A stretch of DNA of 10,358 nucleotides from the NCBI GenBank assembly GCA_026982145.1, contig JALSHQ010000362.1, forward strand, positions 1 through 10,358, given 5' to 3'. The notes beneath the pieces are model-generated. The model was not told the origin of the DNA. It worked only from the letters and a program-made list of their open reading frames with translations, and made no database searches. Below are positions 1 to 7,690 of this stretch, piece by piece. The translations under genes and the position numbers were made by a program. Position 1 is the first letter of the stretch, and each line of letters opens with the position of its first letter. The stretch is from Gammaproteobacteria bacterium. Its GTDB lineage: Bacteria; Pseudomonadota; Gammaproteobacteria; SZUA-140.

Positions 1-40
1 TCAAGGTGAAACCGCGATAATTTAGGCGCACTAACATCAT
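1..40 (-). CDS. gspJ: GspJ, minor pseudopilin of the type II secretion system (start only)
   Basis: Only the first 13 codons are inside the window, reading M-M-L-V-R-L-N-Y-R-G-F-T-L, with the rest beyond the left edge. The basic leader followed by G^FTL is the prepilin peptidase site shared by pseudopilins. The ATG at 40 overlaps the gspI stop codon as ATGA, so translation is probably coupled; a second ATG at 37 follows directly. The identity as GspJ rests on this motif plus gene order, since J follows I in canonical gsp operons. GspJ belongs to the I-J-K complex that caps the pseudopilus. A different pseudopilin cannot be excluded from so few residues. Confidence 0.8.
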   Translation of the reverse strand, partial: MMLVRLNYRGFTL

Positions 41-429
41 GAGGGCTGACCAATATAGGCAATCACTTTTGAGGTCGGCTTTTCGCTATCTAACTCTCTG
101 CGCACTTCCACATCGACACGGCGCACACGCTCGTCCATGGTATCGATAACATTAACTACCCAGTGCCATTCACGCCCCGCCATCTCAACATTCCCCTTGC
201 GCGAGCCGGCCCGCGGCCACTCATTGGCTACCTGCATCTCAACCACTTTATTGGTGGCAACCCAGTGTGCCAGCGTCATGTCGCGCAGCAGTGCTGCGTT
301 ATTAATGTTGCGGCTCGCTTCGGTGGTGATGGCACCCAGACCAATAGCAACCACTGCTAACGCGACCATCACTTCCAGCAAGGTAAAGCCCCGCGCCTTT
401 TTTAAGCGATCTCTTTGGCGCCTGCTCAT
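37..429 (-). CDS. gspI: GspI, minor pseudopilin of the type II secretion system
   Basis: A 130-residue type IV pilin-like protein. A 14-residue basic leader ends in glycine before F-T-L-L-E-V-M-V-A-L-A, so GspO-type peptidase cleavage would leave an N-methylated phenylalanine with glutamate at mature position 5. A hydrophobic stretch runs to about residue 36, followed by a small globular domain with a conserved-looking W-H-W segment near residue 88. Length and the 'LLEVMVALAV' start are typical of GspI, which nucleates the I-J-K tip complex of the pseudopilus in the inner membrane. The ATG overlaps the gspH stop as ATGA, and its own stop overlaps gspJ in the same way, so H-I-J appear translationally coupled. 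Family assignment is firm from the motif, length and position. Confidence 0.93.
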   Translation of the reverse strand: MSRRQRDRLKKARGFTLLEVMVALAVVAIGLGAITTEASRNINNAALLRDMTLAHWVATNKVVEMQVANEWPRAGSRKGNVEMAGREWHWVVNVIDTMDERVRRVDVEVRRELDSEKPTSKVIAYIGQPS

Positions 430-977
430 TCTCGCTCAATCTCGACCTTGCCAGTAATGCCCACCTTCACCATAAAACGCGCCTCACCATCGTGGTGCCG
501 CAGCTCCACTTCAAATGGCGTCACTTCGCCGCTGGATAACAGATAGACACGCGGCCCCGTCGCTTGTGCCGCAGGCTCATCCTCAGATTCAACCGCTGTC
601 GACATCTCTTCAAAGCTAAATTCATGGCCTTCAAGGTAGAGCTCCATCGAGATACCCTTTGGTAACTCCCGCTCTCGTAACATGCCGTCCTCTTCTGGCG
701 CTTGCCACTGCCCTTCATTCAACACAAGGAATTTGTAACGATCAAAGCCAAACTCCAAGGCATGTTCATTGGAGTGCAATACTGACTCCTGCGCAGCTAG
801 GGTAATGAGTGCGCCGAGGCGCTGCGCTTCAACCTGAACTTCATCATCCACATCACGATCAAAAGAGACCACGACAAAGGTCAATGTAATGCCGATGATC
901 AACGCCACCACCATCAGCTCGATCAAAGTAAAACCCGCTGAGCGTCGGCGGCTACACCGGGATGCGGATAACATCAT
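426..977 (-). CDS. gspH: GspH, minor pseudopilin of the type II secretion system
   Basis: About 183 residues. A basic leader of about 15 residues ends in A-G before F-T-L-I-E-L-M-V-V, the prepilin peptidase site with Glu+5. The hydrophobic helix that follows reaches to about residue 40. The C-terminal domain is rich in acidic residues and ends in a V-K-V-G-I-T-G-K-V pattern typical of GspH. GspH joins the I-J-K tip to the GspG fibre. Start choice is open: the frame begins GTG ATG ATG at 980, 977 and 974, and I took the first ATG; no clear Shine-Dalgarno site decides it. The gap to gspG is about 16-19 bases, and the stop overlaps the gspI start. At this length GspH is more likely than the type IV pilus protein FimT, given the neighbours. 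Confidence 0.92.
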   Translation of the reverse strand: MMLSASRCSRRRSAGFTLIELMVVALIIGITLTFVVVSFDRDVDDEVQVEAQRLGALITLAAQESVLHSNEHALEFGFDRYKFLVLNEGQWQAPEEDGMLRERELPKGISMELYLEGHEFSFEEMSTAVESEDEPAAQATGPRVYLLSSGEVTPFEVELRHHDGEARFMVKVGITGKVEIERE

Positions 978-996
978 CACGACTTAGCGCTGAGCC

Positions 997-1410
997 TCAC
1001 TCGCCGTCAAGATCCCAATTACCGATATCAGCATCTTCACCTTCACCACCCTCCGCGCCATCACGCCCTAGCGAATAGATGTCAATCACACCATTTTGCC
1101 CTGGATATAAATAAAGGTAGGCGTTGTCCCACGGATCTTTCGGCAGGCGGGGTAACTCTTTGCCGACCAATGCTTCCAGCCCCTCGTCAGTGCCGGGATA
1201 ATCATGATTCTCAAGCTTGTACATGTTCAGCGCGCTTTCAATGGCGCGCACATCAGACTTCGCCTTGGTGATTTTTGCCTGCCCCGGTTTATCCATAATG
1301 TTAGGCACTACAATCGACGCGAGAATGCCGAGGATAATCACCACCACCAGCACTTCGATCAAAGTAAAGCCACGAGACATTTTGCGTCTATTGTATGTCG
1401 ATCTTTTCAT
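997..1410 (-). CDS. gspG: GspG, major pseudopilin of the type II secretion system
   Basis: A 137-residue protein that forms the shaft of the pseudopilus. Its 14-residue basic leader ends in S-R-G before F-T-L-I-E-V-L-V-V-V-I-I-L-G-I-L, with cleavage after the glycine and Glu at mature position 5. The C-terminal end carries the acidic stretch D-G-A-E-G-G-E-G-E-D-A-D-I-G-N-W-D-L (residues about 117-134), which in characterised GspG proteins forms the calcium-binding site needed for stability. An AGGA Shine-Dalgarno site about 8 bases upstream supports the ATG at 1410 over the internal ATG at codon 11. A 42-base gap separates it from gspF, the longest gap inside the D-J block, which fits a need for strong independent initiation of the major subunit. 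Length and both motifs match the family. Confidence 0.97.
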   Translation of the reverse strand: MKRSTYNRRKMSRGFTLIEVLVVVIILGILASIVVPNIMDKPGQAKITKAKSDVRAIESALNMYKLENHDYPGTDEGLEALVGKELPRLPKDPWDNAYLYLYPGQNGVIDIYSLGRDGAEGGEGEDADIGNWDLDGE

Positions 1411-1452
1411 CTCAATCTTCCTGTCTCTTCTGCTAAATTAAATTCAATGTTG

Positions 1453-2670
1453 TTACATGACTAACTGGTTCATATTAAATATTGGTAACAGGATCGCAAG
1501 GATGATCATCAACACAATACCGCCCATCACCAGAATCATAAAAGGCCCGAACAGCCCCAATACGGTCTGCATTACAGTATCAAGCTCCTGCTCTTGGCTA
1601 TCGGCAGCACGCTCCAACATCTCATCAAGCCGCCCGCTGCTTTCACCACTCGCAATCAGATGTATGGTCATCGGCGGGAAATAGCCGCTCTGCTCCAACG
1701 CCTTGTGCATACTAGCACCTTCACTTACATGTTTCGCCGCAGCCTCCACCGCGCTCCGCATCGGAATATTGGAGACCACTTGCCCGGCAATGCGCAACGC
1801 CTCCAACACCGGCACACCACTCTGACTCAAGATGCTCAGCGTTCGCGCAAAGCGCGCGGCATTCAAACCGCGCACCAATTTTGAGATCAGCGGTATTTTC
1901 AGTTGCACATGATGAAACCAACGTTTCGGCACCGGCTTGCGCAGTAGCGCTTTGATACTGACAAACAGCACGGCAATTGCGCCAAAGAGGGTTAACCCGG
2001 ATTCACGAATAAAGTCACTTGCGGCGATCATGATCACAGTCAACAGCGGTAGCTCTTGCCCCATATCATCAAACACCTTCACCACTTCCGGCACCACATA
2101 GGCCAGTAGCAATGTGACCACTGCAATCGAAACCAGCACCACTAATACAGGGTAGATCAGCGCCAGCATCATCTTCTGGCGCATCGCTTGTCGCCCTTCG
2201 GTATAGTCAGCTAAGCGGTCCAGCACCACATCGAGGTGCCCCGACTGCTCACCGGCGGCAACCGTGGCGCGGTAGAGATCCGTAAAAATATGCGGAAAAT
2301 CACCCAGTGCCGTCGCCAATGTATGCCCTTCCATCACTTTGGAGCGCACCCCCACTAGCATACTTTTCAGGCGCGGCTTTTCGCACTGCTGCGACACCGC
2401 CCGCAGTGCCTCTTCTATCGGCAGACCCGACTTCACCAACGTCGAAAGCTGGCGTGTGATCAACGCTAGGTCAGTGGCATTAATACCGCGCTGAAATGAG
2501 AATGAGCCGCCCGCAGAGCGTTTTTCCCGATGCGCCACTTCGACCACTTCGAGCGGTGCCATCCCTTGGTCACGCAGTTGTTGACGCACTTGGCGGGCGG
2601 TGTCGCCTTCAAGCACCCCTTTACGCTGACGTCCGCCAATATCGAGGGCGGTATATTCGAAAGCACCCAT
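1453..2670 (-). CDS. gspF: GspF, inner-membrane platform protein of the type II secretion system
   Basis: A 405-residue polytopic membrane protein, the usual length for GspF/PilC. The N-terminal 60 residues have the M-x-x-F-x-Y-x-A-L-D start of the family. Two repeated T2SSF cytoplasmic domains follow, at about 70-192 and 273-395, each holding an L-x-S-G-x-P-x-x-E-A-L-R motif (about 78-90 and 281-293). Membrane segments are visible at about 167-190, 222-240 and 370-396. GspF sits at the centre of the platform, contacts GspE and GspL, and is thought to transmit ATPase-driven motion to the growing pseudopilus. It starts at an ATG 19 bases after the gspE stop and ends 42 bases before gspG. The gsp context favours GspF over the type IV pilus protein PilC. 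Confidence 0.97.
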   Translation of the reverse strand: MGAFEYTALDIGGRQRKGVLEGDTARQVRQQLRDQGMAPLEVVEVAHREKRSAGGSFSFQRGINATDLALITRQLSTLVKSGLPIEEALRAVSQQCEKPRLKSMLVGVRSKVMEGHTLATALGDFPHIFTDLYRATVAAGEQSGHLDVVLDRLADYTEGRQAMRQKMMLALIYPVLVVLVSIAVVTLLLAYVVPEVVKVFDDMGQELPLLTVIMIAASDFIRESGLTLFGAIAVLFVSIKALLRKPVPKRWFHHVQLKIPLISKLVRGLNAARFARTLSILSQSGVPVLEALRIAGQVVSNIPMRSAVEAAAKHVSEGASMHKALEQSGYFPPMTIHLIASGESSGRLDEMLERAADSQEQELDTVMQTVLGLFGPFMILVMGGIVLMIILAILLPIFNMNQLVM

Positions 2671-2676
2671 CGATTA

Positions 2677-2684
2677 CCCCCCCC
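2677..2684 (-). promoter_or_regulatory. G8 tract serving as the gspF ribosome-binding site
   Basis: On the coding strand the 19-base gspE-gspF gap holds eight consecutive G residues, six bases before the gspF ATG. It occupies the Shine-Dalgarno position and is the only purine-rich segment there, so it probably pairs with the CCUCC of 16S rRNA despite lacking the usual A. A homopolymer this long may slip during replication, changing spacing to the start codon. Confidence 0.5.
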
Positions 2685-2689
2685 ATCCG

Positions 2690-4264
2690 CTACTCTTCAT
2701 AGGTCACACGCAACACCTCTTCAAGCGAGGTTTCGCCAGTAAGCACACGGCGAATCCCATCTTGAAAAATGCTGTGCGTTCTGGTGCGCGCCTGTTGTTC
2801 GAGCTGCTGTTCAGCAGAACCGTCATGAATCATGGTGCGAAGCGTTTCATCGACATCGATCAATTCAAAGATTCCCATGCGCCCTTTATAGCCATTAAAA
2901 TTACATTTTTTACAGCCATCCGGGGTGTAGATCGTCGGCGGCGATTTGTGGGAAACGCCGAGCCGTTCGCAATCTGTTTTCCCCGCTAGATGCGGGTGTT
3001 TGCAGTCGGGGCAGAGTTTGCGTACCAACCGTTGCGCCAGCACCCCAATCAGGCTTGAGGCAAGCAAGAAAGGTTCAATCCCCATGTCTCGCAGGCGCGT
3101 TACCGAGCCGATCGCGGTGTTGGTATGGAGCGTTGAGAGCACTAGATGGCCGGTTAAACTCGCCTGCACCGCGATTTCAGCCGTCTCCAGATCTCGAATT
3201 TCACCCACCATCACGACATCGGGATCCTGCCGTAGAATCGCCCGCAAGCCACGCGAAAATGACATATCGACCTTCGCCTGTACTTGCGTTTGGCTCACAC
3301 CGTCGAGGTAATATTCGACCGGGTCTTCAACCGTCATGATGTTGCGGTCTTTGTTATTAAGCCGCGAGAGCACGGCGTAGAGTGTCGTTGTCTTACCGGA
3401 GCCGGTAGGGCCGGTTACCAAGATAATGCCGTGCGGCTTGTGGATAATGCCATCCATGATCTTCCGCTCGCCGGGTTCCATGCCGATGTGATCAAGATCA
3501 AGTCGCCCCGCCTGTTTGTCGAGTAGGCGCAGTACCACCCGCTCACCGTGGCCTGAGGAAAGTGTTGAGACGCGCACATCCACCGCGCGCCCCGCGACCT
3601 TGAGTGAGATGCGACCATCTTGTGGCAGCCGTTTTTCAGCGATATCGAGCTTGGCCATCACCTTGACGCGCGACACCAGCAGCGGTGCGATAACACGTGC
3701 AGGCTCCAGCACTTCTCGCAACACGCCGTCCACACGAAAGCGCACCACCATGCGGTTTTCATAGGGTTCGATGTGGATATCGGAGGCGTTCTCTTTAATC
3801 GCCTCGGTCAGCAACGCATTGATCAAGCGGATGATCGGTGCATCGTCTTGCGTCTCCAGTAGATCTTCGGGCTCCGGCAGCGCCTGTGCGATGCTGGAAA
3901 GATCCAGCTCATCGCCGAGATCCCCCATCGACTGCATCGTGTTGGAGCCATCGCTGGCATAGGATTTCTGAATTAAGGTGTCGAAATCTTCGGCGTCGAT
4001 CAGCGCTTCAACTTTCAGCGGCAACCCAAGAAAGCGACGCGTTTCCGCCAGCGCCTGAGCCGTCACATTTTCGCGGCAACGCAGCAGCGCGCGGTCATGG
4101 CCGATGTCGTCTACTAAAATGCCGTGACGCTTGGCAAAGGCGAAGGGTGGGCGCTGCACTGCGGCCATTTCGAGATCGCTATCAACAGCCGTTTCCAACT
4201 CCGCAGCCCGTGGTGTTACCTCAGCCACGGGCTCATTTGGCTCATTCAACGGCAGCACTTTCAC
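2690..4264 (-). CDS. gspE: GspE, cytoplasmic ATPase of the type II secretion system
   Basis: A 524-residue secretion ATPase that powers pseudopilus assembly as a hexamer bound to GspL and GspF. In order: an N-terminal domain (about 37-105) for platform binding; a linker; and the catalytic core with Walker A G-P-T-G-S-G-K-T (285-292), the Asp box T-V-E-D-P-V-E-Y (311-318), Walker B V-V-M-V-G-E-I-R-D (350-358) and the His box L-S-T-L-H-T-N (376-382). A zinc-binding tetracysteine, C-x-x-C at 418/421 and 451/454, marks GspE/PilB-type ATPases. All key residues are intact. The start is GTG at 4264, inside the last 23 bases of gspD, with GGA a few bases upstream; a second GTG two codons on is possible. 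The tetracysteine and position beside gspD and gspF support GspE rather than PilB. Confidence 0.97.
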   Translation of the reverse strand: MKVLPLNEPNEPVAEVTPRAAELETAVDSDLEMAAVQRPPFAFAKRHGILVDDIGHDRALLRCRENVTAQALAETRRFLGLPLKVEALIDAEDFDTLIQKSYASDGSNTMQSMGDLGDELDLSSIAQALPEPEDLLETQDDAPIIRLINALLTEAIKENASDIHIEPYENRMVVRFRVDGVLREVLEPARVIAPLLVSRVKVMAKLDIAEKRLPQDGRISLKVAGRAVDVRVSTLSSGHGERVVLRLLDKQAGRLDLDHIGMEPGERKIMDGIIHKPHGIILVTGPTGSGKTTTLYAVLSRLNNKDRNIMTVEDPVEYYLDGVSQTQVQAKVDMSFSRGLRAILRQDPDVVMVGEIRDLETAEIAVQASLTGHLVLSTLHTNTAIGSVTRLRDMGIEPFLLASSLIGVLAQRLVRKLCPDCKHPHLAGKTDCERLGVSHKSPPTIYTPDGCKKCNFNGYKGRMGIFELIDVDETLRTMIHDGSAEQQLEQQARTRTHSIFQDGIRRVLTGETSLEEVLRVTYEE

Positions 4265-6314
4265 TGTCCGGCGGTGCTGGGCTCACCTTCTGATCACTCG
4301 GCAGTGCTGTTTCTGAGAGTTCCTCTGGCATCTCAAAGACAGGAGGCAGCGCGAGTGCCTCGCGCATCGTTGGCATCACGGGCGATGCATCCTTGGATTG
4401 CATCAACAACCCCTTGCCTTGCACTTCCAGCTGCCTTGCACGCTGATAGCTGTACTTGCTGTTGGTCAGGCGCGATGTAAGTGCGGCATCACGAATGATG
4501 GTCGGGTGCAAAAAGACCATTAGGTTTTGCTTCACCTTGCTGGAGGTTTTATGGCTGAACAACCAGCCGAGCAGCGGGATATCCCCCAGCAGCGGCACTT
4601 TTTGCACCGATTCGCGCACTTCGTCACTGATCAACCCCCCCAGCACAATCATCTGCCCATCATCGACAATCACGTTGGTTTTTATCGAACGGGTATTGGT
4701 AATCAGATCCACAGCACCGACCGCACTGGAGCTGATGCTATCCACCGTCTGTTCGATCTCCAATTTCACCGCATTGCCTTCGTTTATTTGTGGTTTCACT
4801 TTGAGGGTAATACCGACGTTCTCACGATTAATCGTCTGAAATGGGTTGGTCGGTGTTGCGCCACCACCACCAGGCGATGTAAATGCCCCGGTCACAAAGG
4901 GCACCGTCTGCCCGACAACGATTTCGGCCTCTTCGTTATCCAGCGTTACCAGCGTGGGCGTTGATAAAATATTGGTGGTGCCATCCCCTTTTAACACCCT
5001 CAAGACCGCTGCAAAATTAAGGCTGCCCGAATTAAATCGGCCAATGCCCAGTGTCACCCCGTTGCCAATGGTGGGGGGCAATCCGGCACTGACTGCCGCG
5101 CCAATCTCGGCAATGCTACCACCCGAGCCGGCACCAAAATTGACCACGCCAACCGGCCGGTCACCCGCGGGGGTGCCGTCAAAGATCCACTGCACACCAA
5201 GCTCCGCGCTCAGGTTCTCTGAGACATCGGCAATCACTGTCTCAATCAACACCTGCGCACGACGCACATCAAGCTGTTTGATCACTGATGAGAGCGAGCG
5301 AAAATGGTCTGGCGGCGCTGTGATAACCAGCGCGTTGCTAGTCTTGTCCGCCTGAATATCAATAGCCGTTTTGCTGGCTCCCCCTCCTTTTTTTCCTTTA
5401 TTCTGTTTTTCTACGCTTTTGCTGACGCCGGTCAGCACCTTCACCATATCTTCAGCCTTCGCATACTTGAGGTAGACCACGCGTGTATTACCGCCGCTCT
5501 CCAGTGGCGTATCGAGATGAGAGATAATCGCTTTAATCCGCAGTCGCCCAGACTTGCCACCACCGACTAAAATGCTATTGGTGCGCTCATCCGCCAGCAA
5601 AATGGGCGCGCCACCCGCCAGTGCTGCGCTACTTTTACCTTTCCCTTTCTGCTCCAACGAGGTCATGATGCGCACCACCTCCGCCGCTGAGGCGTGCTCA
5701 AGGCGGATGATTTCAATCTCATCATTACTTGGGGTGTCGATACGGCTAATGATATTCATCAAACGTGCAATGTTGGCAGCACGATCAGAGATAATTAAAA
5801 TATTTGCGGGCACATACGCCGCAAGATGCCCCTGCTGTGGCACCAAGGGACGCAGGATAGGCACAAGCTGTGAGGATGATACGTTTCTCAATGCAATCAC
5901 CCGCGTTACGATCTGGTCACCCGCCCCCGGAAACCGATCATCCGCCAACGGCATCGCCTTCTGTTTAGCGCTGGCATCAGGAAGAATTTTAATCACACTG
6001 CCGCTCGGCACCGCTGAAAAGCCGTGGACTGCTAAAATCGACAAAAAGACGCTGTAGAGCTCATCGCTCTCCATCGGATGTGAGGAGACAATCGTCACCT
6101 TGCCTTTCACACGCGGGTCGACGATGAAATTTTTGCCGGTCGCCTCAGAGACCGTGCTGATCACTGCGCCGATGTCAGCATCTTTCAAGTTAAGTGTGAT
6201 GCTTTTGGCAATAGCAAACGTCGAAAAGCAGCTGGATATCAGCAGCAGCACGGCACACAACGCCCCGCGTCGAGTCGCTCGGCACTCTTTATAACAATAC
6301 TTCGTAAACTGCAA
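4242..6314 (-). CDS. gspD: GspD, outer-membrane secretin of the type II secretion system
   Basis: A 690-residue secretin forming the gated outer-membrane channel. A signal peptide has a basic start, hydrophobic core at about 18-35 and likely cleavage at A-I-A^K (after 36). The N0 domain (about 38-112, with L-N-L-K-D-A-D-I-G) contacts GspC. N1 to N3 ring domains span about 134-350, with a lysine/glycine-rich insert at about 303-315 in N3. The secretin core (about 355-608) contains a glycine-rich gate loop (about 475-490) and the V-P-L-L-G-D-I-P-L-L-G-W-L-F signature (573-586). The 80-residue tail lies where pilotin-binding S domains are found; it is acidic and proline-rich at the end, and pilotin use cannot be judged. 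The start is TTG at 6314, preceded by a purine-rich GAGAGAAGAAG site; no ATG fits before the signal peptide. Confidence 0.97.
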   Translation of the reverse strand: MQFTKYCYKECRATRRGALCAVLLLISSCFSTFAIAKSITLNLKDADIGAVISTVSEATGKNFIVDPRVKGKVTIVSSHPMESDELYSVFLSILAVHGFSAVPSGSVIKILPDASAKQKAMPLADDRFPGAGDQIVTRVIALRNVSSSQLVPILRPLVPQQGHLAAYVPANILIISDRAANIARLMNIISRIDTPSNDEIEIIRLEHASAAEVVRIMTSLEQKGKGKSSAALAGGAPILLADERTNSILVGGGKSGRLRIKAIISHLDTPLESGGNTRVVYLKYAKAEDMVKVLTGVSKSVEKQNKGKKGGGASKTAIDIQADKTSNALVITAPPDHFRSLSSVIKQLDVRRAQVLIETVIADVSENLSAELGVQWIFDGTPAGDRPVGVVNFGAGSGGSIAEIGAAVSAGLPPTIGNGVTLGIGRFNSGSLNFAAVLRVLKGDGTTNILSTPTLVTLDNEEAEIVVGQTVPFVTGAFTSPGGGGATPTNPFQTINRENVGITLKVKPQINEGNAVKLEIEQTVDSISSSAVGAVDLITNTRSIKTNVIVDDGQMIVLGGLISDEVRESVQKVPLLGDIPLLGWLFSHKTSSKVKQNLMVFLHPTIIRDAALTSRLTNSKYSYQRARQLEVQGKGLLMQSKDASPVMPTMREALALPPVFEMPEELSETALPSDQKVSPAPPDSESAAVE

Positions 6315-6332
6315 ACTTCTTCTCTCTATCCC

Positions 6333-6359
6333 TAAAGCCCAGCGCAGTATTGCGCTTTA
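6333..6359 (-). promoter_or_regulatory. Dyad in the gspD leader with two alternative stems
   Basis: In the gspD transcript strand, AGCGCA and TGCGCT form a perfect 6-base stem around a 4-base loop (6341-6356). A second perfect stem, TAAAGC with GCTTTA, uses the outer bases (6354-6359 and 6333-6338) and shares AGC with the first, so the two are mutually exclusive in full. The element lies a few bases upstream of the purine-rich gspD ribosome-binding region and downstream of the proposed promoter. No U run follows, so it does not look like a terminator. It may be an operator or a translational control hairpin. Confidence 0.35.
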
Positions 6360-6376
6360 CCATTACGATTCAACGT

Positions 6377-6406
6377 AATATATAAACTAACGGCATCTGT
6401 TGTTAA
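6377..6406 (-). promoter_or_regulatory. Candidate sigma-70 promoter for gspD
   Basis: On the minus strand TTAACA (6401-6406) and TATATT (6377-6382) each match the -35 and -10 consensus in five of six positions and are 18 bases apart. Transcription would begin near 6370, giving a leader of about 56 bases before the gspD TTG. The 140-base gspC-gspD gap is unusually long for this operon and is the only place before gspJ where such a pair was noticed. Confidence 0.45.
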
Positions 6407-6454
6407 AAATGAACGCCTATCCATTTGAAGCAGTAGCACTTATTCAGAGTTTCC

Positions 6455-7333
6455 TTAGTCAATATTAACGTCAAATGACTGTGAGCGGCCATTTCTTTTT
6501 ATATCTAAGCGCACGCTGCTGGCGGTTTGCAAAGTGCGCAACACATTGAGCCCCTTCGCTGGGGTGTCGAGCTGAATCCCATTCACTGCCGTCACGATAT
6601 CTCCCGACATCAACCCGACCCGATCAAACAGCGCGCGATCACGCCCCGGCTTCACCTCGTAGCCAATAAAGCGGCCGCGCTCACTTTTTGGGTTCATTTT
6701 GATCGCGTCGGTAAGCCGTTGCGGCTCCCGCAGTAGGTCTCTGCGGTACTGCTTGAGATTAAGTGGCCTGCTTGTGCTGCGGCGTGAAGCGTTCGTTTGC
6801 GCCGCTGACGATTGACCCTTACCAAGAGAGGCTTTCGGCAACTCAAGCGTCTCAAGTGCGCCGTTACGCATCAACACCACATGAGCCGTATGCACCTCCT
6901 TGAGCACGACCCCACCTGACAAGCGAGCGTTGACGGCATAGAAACGCTCTTTGCCGTTAGCTTCCGCAATGATTGCGCCACCGCCCGTCTCCGCCACATA
7001 GACGCCGCGAAGCGTTAAATTCAATTTCGTTTTGGGGATGTTTTGTTGCGCAACCGCCGCCGGAGCAGCATTCTGGCTCTCTTTACCAAACAAGCTCCAG
7101 CGCGCAATGTTCCAGTTGCCACTTGCGGCCACTTCCCGCTGCTGTGGGCTCACTGATTGAGCCGCAGGAGGTGACTCACTCCCAGCAGCAGGCACTAGGC
7201 GCCAGCTCAACACGGCAACGTTATAGGCCAACAACAGCACCAACGTAACATTCACAGCTGTCACCAGCTGAGCAGTACCGGCACCCTGAGTAACTGCGCC
7301 CGATAAACGCTTCCAGTCAAAAGACAATTTCAT
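6455..7333 (-). CDS. gspC: GspC, inner-membrane to secretin linker of the type II secretion system
   Basis: About 292 residues. A short cytoplasmic N-terminus is followed by one transmembrane helix (about 23-48), a proline/alanine-rich periplasmic linker, the HR (homology region) domain at about 103-168 (starting L-N-L-T-L-R-G-V-Y-V), a serine-rich linker, and a C-terminal PDZ domain (about 215-292, with G-L-M-S-G-D-I-V-T-A-V-N-G). The HR domain binds N0 of GspD and the PDZ domain takes part in substrate recognition, so GspC bridges platform and channel. ATGs lie at 7339 and 7333; AAGAG abuts the first and is six bases before the second, so I chose 7333. It heads the gsp cluster, 140 bases before gspD. 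Residue numbers here count from 7339. Confidence 0.95.
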   Translation of the reverse strand: MKLSFDWKRLSGAVTQGAGTAQLVTAVNVTLVLLLAYNVAVLSWRLVPAAGSESPPAAQSVSPQQREVAASGNWNIARWSLFGKESQNAAPAAVAQQNIPKTKLNLTLRGVYVAETGGGAIIAEANGKERFYAVNARLSGGVVLKEVHTAHVVLMRNGALETLELPKASLGKGQSSAAQTNASRRSTSRPLNLKQYRRDLLREPQRLTDAIKMNPKSERGRFIGYEVKPGRDRALFDRVGLMSGDIVTAVNGIQLDTPAKGLNVLRTLQTASSVRLDIKRNGRSQSFDVNID

Positions 7334-7440
7334 CGCCATCTCTTAATGAATGACCCCATTCCCCACATTTGTCGAAACTACATTAATCATCACTAAACGA
7401 CCCATATGCTTTAACGGCCAAATGACACCATTCATCATTT

Positions 7441-7449
7441 TGTGGAAAA
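7441..7449 (-). promoter_or_regulatory. DnaA-box match TTTTCCACA
   Basis: The minus strand reads TTTTCCACA, an exact match to the relaxed DnaA-box consensus TTWTNCACA. It lies about 110 bases upstream of gspC and four bases left of an 18-base dyad. Confidence 0.45.
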
Positions 7450-7452
7450 ACC

Positions 7453-7470
7453 TGAATACGCGCCTATTCA
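7453..7470. promoter_or_regulatory. Operator-like dyad TGAATA-N6-TATTCA
   Basis: Perfect 6-base arms TGAATA and TATTCA flank CGCGCC. The symmetry and 18-base size suit a dimeric helix-turn-helix repressor or activator. It sits between the proposed gspC promoters and the gspC start. I do not recognise the regulator; it is not the LexA pattern CTGT-N8-ACAG. Confidence 0.35.
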
Positions 7471-7519
7471 AATCAAAATAAACGGGTTATCGCTTGCTTT
7501 TTTCTTAAAAGCCAAATTC

Positions 7520-7528
7520 TTATGCACA
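7520..7528 (+). promoter_or_regulatory. DnaA-box match TTATGCACA
   Basis: An exact match to the stricter DnaA consensus TTATNCACA on the plus strand, in the AT-rich gap between gspC and the DUF2782 gene. Confidence 0.5.
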
Positions 7529-7563
7529 ACCTCAATCAAGCCCACCACAAAAATACCGTCGAT

Positions 7564-7592
7564 ATTATAGGGGAACATTCCTAAATAGCTAA
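7564..7592 (-). promoter_or_regulatory. Weak candidate promoter toward gspC
   Basis: A perfect -10 box TATAAT on the minus strand (7564-7569) has TTAGCT 17 bases upstream (7587-7592), which matches only three of six -35 positions. A transcript would carry a leader of more than 200 bases before gspC. Confidence 0.3.
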
Positions 7593-7609
7593 GTCATTGT
7601 TTTATTAGG

Positions 7610-7638
7610 ATTATAGTTATCGGCTAAAAACTCCACAA
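7610..7638 (-). promoter_or_regulatory. Candidate sigma-70 promoter toward gspC
   Basis: On the minus strand TTGTGG (7633-7638) and a perfect TATAAT (7610-7615) are 17 bases apart, the optimal spacing; the -35 keeps only TTG. It points at gspC across a leader of roughly 270 bases. A second perfect TATAAT lies 46 bases downstream. The leader would include two DnaA-box matches and the 18-base dyad. Confidence 0.38.
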
Positions 7639-7690
7639 TTTAACGCGAAGCCTTGAGCTATAACGATTTCAGCCCTTTTGCCCCATACTC

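Noticed and set aside
3838..4293. A 151-codon plus-strand open frame opposite gspE, and similar long frames opposite gspD (4846-5355, 5554-6057)
   Set aside because: They lie wholly antisense to strongly supported gsp genes, show no recognisable motifs and are rich in Arg, Pro and Ser as expected of shadow frames.
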